64,000 nucleotides of DNA from Cichorium intybus (lineage: Eukaryota; Streptophyta; Magnoliopsida; Asterales; Asteraceae). The notes under the pieces were generated by a model. That model was not told where the DNA came from. It ran no database searches and saw nothing but the letters and a program-made list of their open reading frames with translations. A program made the translations under genes and the position numbers. This document shows positions 59,620-64,000 of this stretch, piece after piece; the first letter of the stretch is position 1, and each line of letters begins with the position of its first letter. The stretch lies in contig CM042013.1 of NCBI GenBank assembly GCA_023525715.1, positions 70,852,994 through 70,916,993 of the forward strand, written 5' to 3'.

Positions 59620-60925
59620 AACACCCCACACTTGCGCCTTGCTTGTCCCCAAGCAAGAGAGTTTTTAACAGATTTTAACTTAGACTCAAACAATTTTTGA
59701 ACGTGTTCAATTTCAAAGCTTATTGCCTCTAGAGTTAGATTGGAATAGTTTTTGCAAACATAACCAGAATATTCTTTGGAATTCATGACTTTCTAAAGAA
59801 CCATTGATTACAAATTTTTTGTCCACAATGAAGTGTACGTACTCATTCAGATTCTTAAGGCCATAAAAGAACTATCCATGACTTTCGATGTTGTCCGTGT
59901 AACGAGCTTTCAAAAATATCATCCCAAACCAGACGATCTTAGGTGGTAACGTGCATAAGTGCCTTTTTCGAGGCCATCCTTTTCGGACCTACCGGCTCGA
60001 ACAACAAAGGCCACTGATTGACAGTCTCTTCCTAAATTCCAATCCTAAAATACTCCAATATTTTAACTCCTAAAACTCAACTTATTTGACTAAACTCATA
60101 GCATGCTAACAACTAAACAGTATTTTTTGAAAAATACCAAAGCTATAACATTCACAAACTATTCGTTTCAAAATTACGATCTAGTAAAAATTTTGAAAAA
60201 GTTGCTAAAAATTTTGAAAATTCATCATTTCCTGCAAAAATTTCAAAAACACTCTTTCGACCGTCCACACCCCACACTTAAAAACGTACAATGTCCCCGT
60301 TGTACAAAAATTATTTCAAAACAAGGGAGAAAGAGTTACCCCTTAGACGGTTGACTGCTTGATGGAACTTGGTTGTTACAGAAACGAAATACACGAACAT
60401 CTCACGCTTAAGAATTTTAGGAGTTTGTGGCGTAACAGAAAACACGCCGGTGAAATGACAAGTGGAGGGGGCACAATGACCCCACACTTGCATGAAACAA
60501 CTCCTTCTCAGATTCCCCATTTGGTATTCACATGTAACACTCACAAACACATTAAATGCAAAAAGAAAACAAAGAACTAAACAAAATACAACAAAAACGT
60601 GTTTTTGATTGTCGCGGCGCGCGATTGAGATGCACGTGACGCGGTAATTACGAGATGGTCAAGTTACCGTCATGTTGGAAATGACCGCGACGCGTACCAC
60701 GAGAGTGCCGCGGCATGGTAATTTCAGAATTTTTGGTCAAATTCAAATCATCATAAAACTTTTTCTAGATCAATGTTACCCAAAACACTTGACTTTTATT
60801 CTTGCCCTTAGGCTTATTTATCATCTCAAACACGAATTCCTAAGTTTTATTAACACAAAGTCCTAAAATTTAAGCTAGCCTAAAAATGCAAAATAAAGAA
60901 AAATAATTACAAAGAGAACCCATTT
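59620..60925 (-). other. 3' non-coding region of element C
   Basis: AAGTGTGGGG tracts on - at 59633-59624, 60279-60270 and 60489-60480. GC palindrome-like words lie at 60615-60715. No gene. Confidence 0.6.
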
Positions 60926-60928
60926 TTT

Positions 60929-62226
60929 TCAATTGTGGGCAGTATCATCTTCCTCCTCTTCTTCTTCCTCCATAGGTTCTTCATCCTCTTCATCTATCAA
61001 TGGCGGTTGAGGTCTCGGTATGGGAGTCTTGTATCCGTTGAAGAAGTTGATGATGCACTTGCAGAGCCATAGAAGCTGAGTCTGCGTGTTCTGTGTACGT
61101 TGGTCAATGTCCCTCACTGTCACCGCTAAAACATTGTGCTCTAACTTTTGGCTATGCAGGGTCCGATGAACTACCTTCACCTCGTCGGCAAAGAATCTTG
61201 AATCCATAGTTGCGAGGGAGATTCTTCGGGGCAGGCTGACCGTTACCCGCGGTCTCTTTCATGACGTTGATGGCTCCTCACGCAGGGCCGGAAATGGTGA
61301 CCGATCAACAGATGTAACGCCATCATCGATATAGATGATGTCTCGTGAAACAGTGGTCGGTGGGCTGAAGATGGTTGGAGGAATAACCTCCAACTGGCGG
61401 ACGTTGTGTGGTGACAACAGCTCGTAAGAACCCGCCAATCGCGTCACGAAATGCCCACCACCAATCGCGATATACTTCAGCGGTGCATCGGTAAGTTGCT
61501 TGAAATAATCAGCAATAAATATGGAATGTTACAAGTCTGAAGCTTCCTTGTCAAAGCCCACATGAGATGCAACTCACGTGGTAGGACCCGATCCGCGTCA
61601 GCACGCGGCCATAACATCGTCGAAATCAACCGGTGTAGCATCCGGTGCGATGGTGAATGCATCAAACCCTCCCGGATAGTGTTCTCGTGATACCGGGTGG
61701 ATGAGATGGTACCCCAGTAGCCGGCGTACGAGAAGGAGTCGTCCGGGGCGTAGTTGGCGCGTCTATGGCATGGCCCGAACCCAGTGCCTTCTGATTCCTC
61801 CTGAGTGTAAAGTCCAATCTGGTACCCGAACTCCCGGAGACTGTAGCTTCGGTTATTATTCCCCAATCGAAAGGTGATCATGTCTTCGGTATCCATGCCT
61901 AGTGGCTGATGATCAAAGTGGTAGCTCGCGAGGAATTGCAAAAACACCTCGCGGTAAACCGGCTCATCCATATGGAACGCATTTTCGACAGCCCTGCACG
62001 TGTAGATCAGCTCATTTGCATTATACCCTCCTTGAACCAACCAGTTCTCCATATGCTCTAGGATACCGGATTCCCGGGTCAACTCCCAATTGACCGTTTG
62101 TGCGGGAAGTATCCTTTTGTGTTGATAAATGGTCCGGCGGTTGTAAAACTTGTAGCTGTCAACCCTTGAAACTTGGGTAGCCAATGAGTTCCAGTCAATA
62201 GATTTAGAGTTACCAGAAGAAGACAT
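60929..62226 (-). pseudogene. Athila ORF1-like gene of element C
   Basis: ATG at 62226 follows TTTGTAGAGTAAA (acceptor-like). The frame is open to about 61500 (DEPVYREVFLQFLASYHF, ITFRLGNNNRSYSLREFG, HSPSHRMLHRLIS), then shifts and continues (TRLAGSYELL, 61447-61259) and ends with a coiled/acidic tail (61207-60929, poly-Glu). Homologous to 19975-21071. Athila ORF1 is sometimes called envelope-like; there is no clear membrane segment here. At least two frame breaks. Confidence 0.75.
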
Positions 62227-63036
62227 TTTACTCTACAAATTCAGCAAACATCCGAAAATCAATTACTGTTCAGCGTTATCCACGACGCGGCAATGAGAGG
62301 CCACGTCACTCCATATGAATGTTCATACATCGCGACATGCTCTATGTGAACCCCCGCGTCGCGGCGTATGAAACCCATAACAGAATCAACAATTTTAACA
62401 CTATCACAGACCAATTTCGCAAATCTAACTAATGGGTTTTGTCGCATACAGTGTTCTAAACTAATTGGCATCATTAATTTGGTCCTAGAATCACTACATT
62501 GCACTACACAGTTGATTTTCTTATTTTCAAGAACTTGAGAAGAAAGAGAGAAATTCAGAATACTTTCTTGATTTGCTAATTAGAAGAACGATGAAGATGC
62601 GATTACGAGTTGTAGAAGATCAATTTACAGTAAGAAACTGAAAGAATTTTGCAATTATGATTTTATACAAGTTTAGGGGTATTGGGTTTTGTTTAAAACT
62701 CTGTTTTAGTGATTATCTCTAAATTTGAAATCAGATAAGGCCGCGGCGTGGGAAGCTTCTATCCGCGACGCGTGTATATGAATCAAGCTTATCGACAATC
62801 GCAAAAACACTCGTACGCGCGGCGCGGACTCAAGGACCCCGCGTCGCGGTTTTGTAAAATCCCCAAAAATGACCCCACACTTATTCTTTTATTACCGTGG
62901 TTGAAAAAAATACACATGTTAACATGACCGGGTTGCCTCCCGACAAGCGCTAAGTTTAACGTCTTCAGCCGGACATGCACTTACCTAACTATTGAACGTA
63001 TTCTGGAATGTTGGTAACAAGCTCGACTGTCTCTAC
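62227..63036 (-). promoter_or_regulatory. Element C internal leader before ORF1
   Basis: On - the order is: GAAGACGTTAAACTTAGCGC block (~62970), AAGTGTGGGG (62882-62873), GC palindrome words (62845-62740), then further CGCGACGCGG-like words (62365-62285) before the ATG. This is the same order as 19200-19975 in element 1. Confidence 0.45.
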
Positions 63037-63640
63037 CTATAACTTCTGGAAGGTGCCCGAAGTGACGTAGGGTTTTAGCCTATGCCCGTTGACTTTAAAT
63101 GGCGGCCCTCTTTTAAAGTCTTGAATTTCGACAGCACCGTATTTCGTGACGCTAACGGCTATGTACGGTCCATTCCATTTACTCCTCAGCTTTCCAGGAA
63201 ACATTTTTAGCCTTGAATTGTAGAGCCATACCTTCTGTCCTGCCACGAAAGTCTTCAATCTGAGTTTAGCATCATGATACCGCTTCATTTTTGACTTGTA
63301 CGTAGCGGCATTTTCATAGGCTTCATCCTGTAATTCCTCCAGTTTAGAAAGCTGCAGTTTTCGCTCCTTTCCAGCTTCATCATAATCAATGTTGACCTGC
63401 TTGATCGCCCATAGTGCTCGATTGGCTAGCTCCACAGGCAAGTGACATCCCTTCCCATAAACCAGCCGATAGGGTGTAGTCCCGATCGGTGTTTTATAGG
63501 CAGTTCTGTATGCCCAAAGTGCATCATCTAACCATTGTGACCAATCCTTTCTGTCTGTCCTAACTGTCTTCTTGAGAATTTCCTTGATCTGCCGATTAGA
63601 CACTTACACTTGGCCACTCGTCTATGGATGGTATGGTGTT
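63037..63640 (-). pseudogene. Integrase C-terminal part of element C
   Basis: HRIATPYHP then QIKEILKKTV, WAYRTAYKTPIG, YRLVYGK and the LKPYV ending match Ty3/Athila integrase. Two stops lie just after the TPYHP motif; one replaces the codon for the catalytic Glu (GAA to TAA at about 63604). The zinc finger and the first two catalytic Asp are deleted. Confidence 0.85.
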
Positions 63641-64000
63641 GCGATCCGATGGTTTACCCCGTAATGTTTCAGTAGCCGTCCAAACTTGAAATTCTTGAAA
63701 TGCGATCCATGGAGCCCCAGTAAGTTCCAATAACTGTTCATCAGGAAATGTGTCTTTGATGCCTGCTTCCAAACCTTCTGCTGGCAATCGTGAGAGATGG
63801 TCAGCCACCACGTTCTCCGTTCCTTTCTTATCTTTGATTTCCACATCAAATTCTTGGAGCAACAATATCCATCTGATCAGCCTCGGCTTTGATTCCTTCT
63901 TTGCAAGTAAATGACGGACAGCACTGTGGTCAGCGTAAACCACCACCTTTGATCCCCAAATGTAAGATCTGAACTTATCTAGAGCAAACACTACGGCAAG
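63641..64000 (-). pseudogene. RNase H of element C (runs off the window)
   Basis: FRSYIWGSKVVVYADHSAVR, LLAKKESKPRLIRW and ENVVADHLSRL are Ty3 RNase H motifs. The frame passes DTFPDEQLLELTGAPW and then, about 63690, joins integrase sequence directly with a frame change, marking an internal deletion. Upstream RT lies beyond 64000. Confidence 0.9.

Larger units (their letters stand above)
58614..64000 (-). mobile_element. Athila-like Ty3 retrotransposon (element C), 3' half
   Basis: On - the order is RT/RNase H (running off the window end at 64000), residual integrase, a non-coding block, ORF1-like gene, 3' non-coding with AAGTGTGGGG purine tracts, and 3' LTR (59619-58614). The LTR matches element 1. 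Most of integrase is deleted, so this copy is defective. It shows that the LTR family of element 1 includes pol-bearing members. Confidence 0.9.

Overview
This is a plant nuclear window. Spliced genes, long LTR retrotransposons, hAT, CACTA and Mutator-type DNA transposons, and many long (TA)n tracts all fit a large, AT-rich, repeat-laden eudicot genome. A gag-ankyrin-PGG composite gene like the one here is, as I recall, annotated repeatedly in Asteraceae, so a lettuce- or chicory-like composite is my best guess. That assignment is tentative.

Three host genes look intact. (1) A seven-exon gene on + (10202-13416) joins a copia-type gag N-terminus to ankyrin repeats and a PGG membrane domain. 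(2) A single-exon dirigent gene lies on + (46316-46888). (3) An SCL3-type GRAS regulator lies on - (47529-49161), with a 43-nt first coding exon. A broken paralogue of the ankyrin gene lies upstream (about 2930-9480), split by a hAT MITE and by a 5'-truncated CACTA element.

Layout: 1-2640 decayed Ty1/copia pol; 2930-9480 broken ankyrin-PGG copy with inserted transposons; 10202-13416 intact copy; 13.4-16.6 kb repeat debris; 16.65-27.2 kb nested Athila-like Ty3 elements. In that nest, LTR A is split by a complete non-autonomous element (element 1, 16911-23069, TSD GTTAG) and followed by a related element B. Next come 27.2-30.2 kb non-coding DNA with a TA-rich palindrome; 30196-36167 a rearranged copia element (TSD TTTAT) with an inverted internal segment and a 2.85-kb solo LTR (TSD GGAAG); 36801-43657 a decayed hAT element (TSD ATAATATT) carrying a Helitron-like 3' end; 43816-44904 a second hAT element with a tRNA-like insert; 45303-45597 a hAT MITE. 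The dirigent and SCL3 genes follow, then 50.6-51.7 kb a copia LTR and leader, 51.7-55.8 kb two TIR elements embedded in (TA)n, the larger carrying a captured KDTA (Kdo transferase) fragment, 56.6-57.1 kb an LTR-like segment, and 58614-64000 an Athila-like element on - (element C) running off the window.

The most unusual signal is in the Athila-like nest. Paired 10-17 bp palindromes (GATAGCGNCGCTATC type in A/B, CGCGCCGCGG type in element 1 and C) sit just upstream of the LTR TATA box, recur inside the elements before the ORF1-like gene, and appear to have been the insertion sites of two nested elements. Elements 1 and B also encode a shared acidic protein in place of gag-pol. All calls come from reading by eye; no alignment or database search was run.
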